12,266 bases of DNA, taken from NCBI GenBank assembly GCA_900541285.1, contig UQJA01000057.1, positions 1-12,266 of the forward strand. The letters run 5' to 3'. The translations under genes were made by a program, and so were the position numbers. Each line of letters starts with the position of its first letter. Position 1 is the first letter of the stretch. Below the pieces are notes generated by a model. It ran no database searches. It was not told where the DNA came from and saw only the letters and a list, made by a program, of their open reading frames with translations. Source of the DNA: an uncultured Collinsella sp. (GTDB lineage Bacteria; Actinomycetota; Coriobacteriia; Coriobacteriales; Coriobacteriaceae). This document shows, one piece after another, positions 12,212 to 12,266 of this stretch.

Positions 12212-12266
12212 GTGTAAGCCTTTCGGTTAGCTAATTCCCACAAACATGCAGCCCGAGGTGGCGCCG

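Noticed and set aside
11387..12217. Plus-strand open frame of 276 codons opposite the pseudouridine synthase gene
   Set aside because: The minus strand carries every RluA-family motif. The plus frame overlaps the deoR end and both hairpins and shows no domain.
12227..12266. Possible C-terminal end of another minus-strand gene at the right edge
   Set aside because: Thirteen codons ending in TAA at 12229-12227 are plausible, but another frame also reads open to a nearby stop. There is too little sequence to call a gene.

Overview
The window is a GC-rich, densely packed stretch of bacterial chromosome built mainly of translation genes. The ribosomal protein sequences, the strong GC bias at third codon positions and the intergenic repeats (GGGGACGTTCCC / TGCCGGCAG type) suggest an actinobacterium of the class Coriobacteriia, probably a Collinsella-like gut species. 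That assignment is a judgement from memory of protein and repeat style, not the result of a search.

Layout. (1) 1-1004: the 3' end of fusA (EF-G), then rpsJ (S10), closed by a strong intrinsic terminator. (2) 1026-2900: two non-ribosomal genes, a cation diffusion facilitator with an N-D-D-D (manganese-like) transport site and a histidine phosphatase, probably co-transcribed. (3) 2901-3361: a gene-free stretch with a 49-bp perfect inverted repeat around a nested hairpin, then a promoter-like element and a folded leader for rplC. (4) 3362-9150: rplC-rplD-rplW, a hairpin and a second copy of the promoter-like element, rplB-rpsS-rplV-rpsC-rplP-rpmC-rpsQ, a structured gap, then rplN-rplX and a strong terminator. 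(5) 9211-9606: a gene-free stretch with two families of short direct repeats and an AT-rich array of pyrimidine-GC motifs spaced about 10 bp apart. (6) 9607-11436: a Gfo/Idh/MocA oxidoreductase and a DeoR-type repressor, almost certainly one operon. (7) 11460-12211: hairpins between convergent genes, then an RluA-family pseudouridine synthase on the minus strand.

The ribosomal genes follow the classical S10-spc order, but the block is split in three ways. rpsJ sits with fusA behind its own terminator, 2.4 kb from rplC. The rplC cluster has apparent internal transcription and processing points before rplB and before rplN. The spc part stops after rplX, and rplE does not follow. There is no tuf between fusA and rpsJ.

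No clearly new multi-gene system is visible. The most unusual material is non-coding: the long inverted repeat, the helically phased array upstream of the oxidoreductase operon, the repeated 27-bp element in front of rplC and rplB, and the three-way-junction-like fold in front of rplN.
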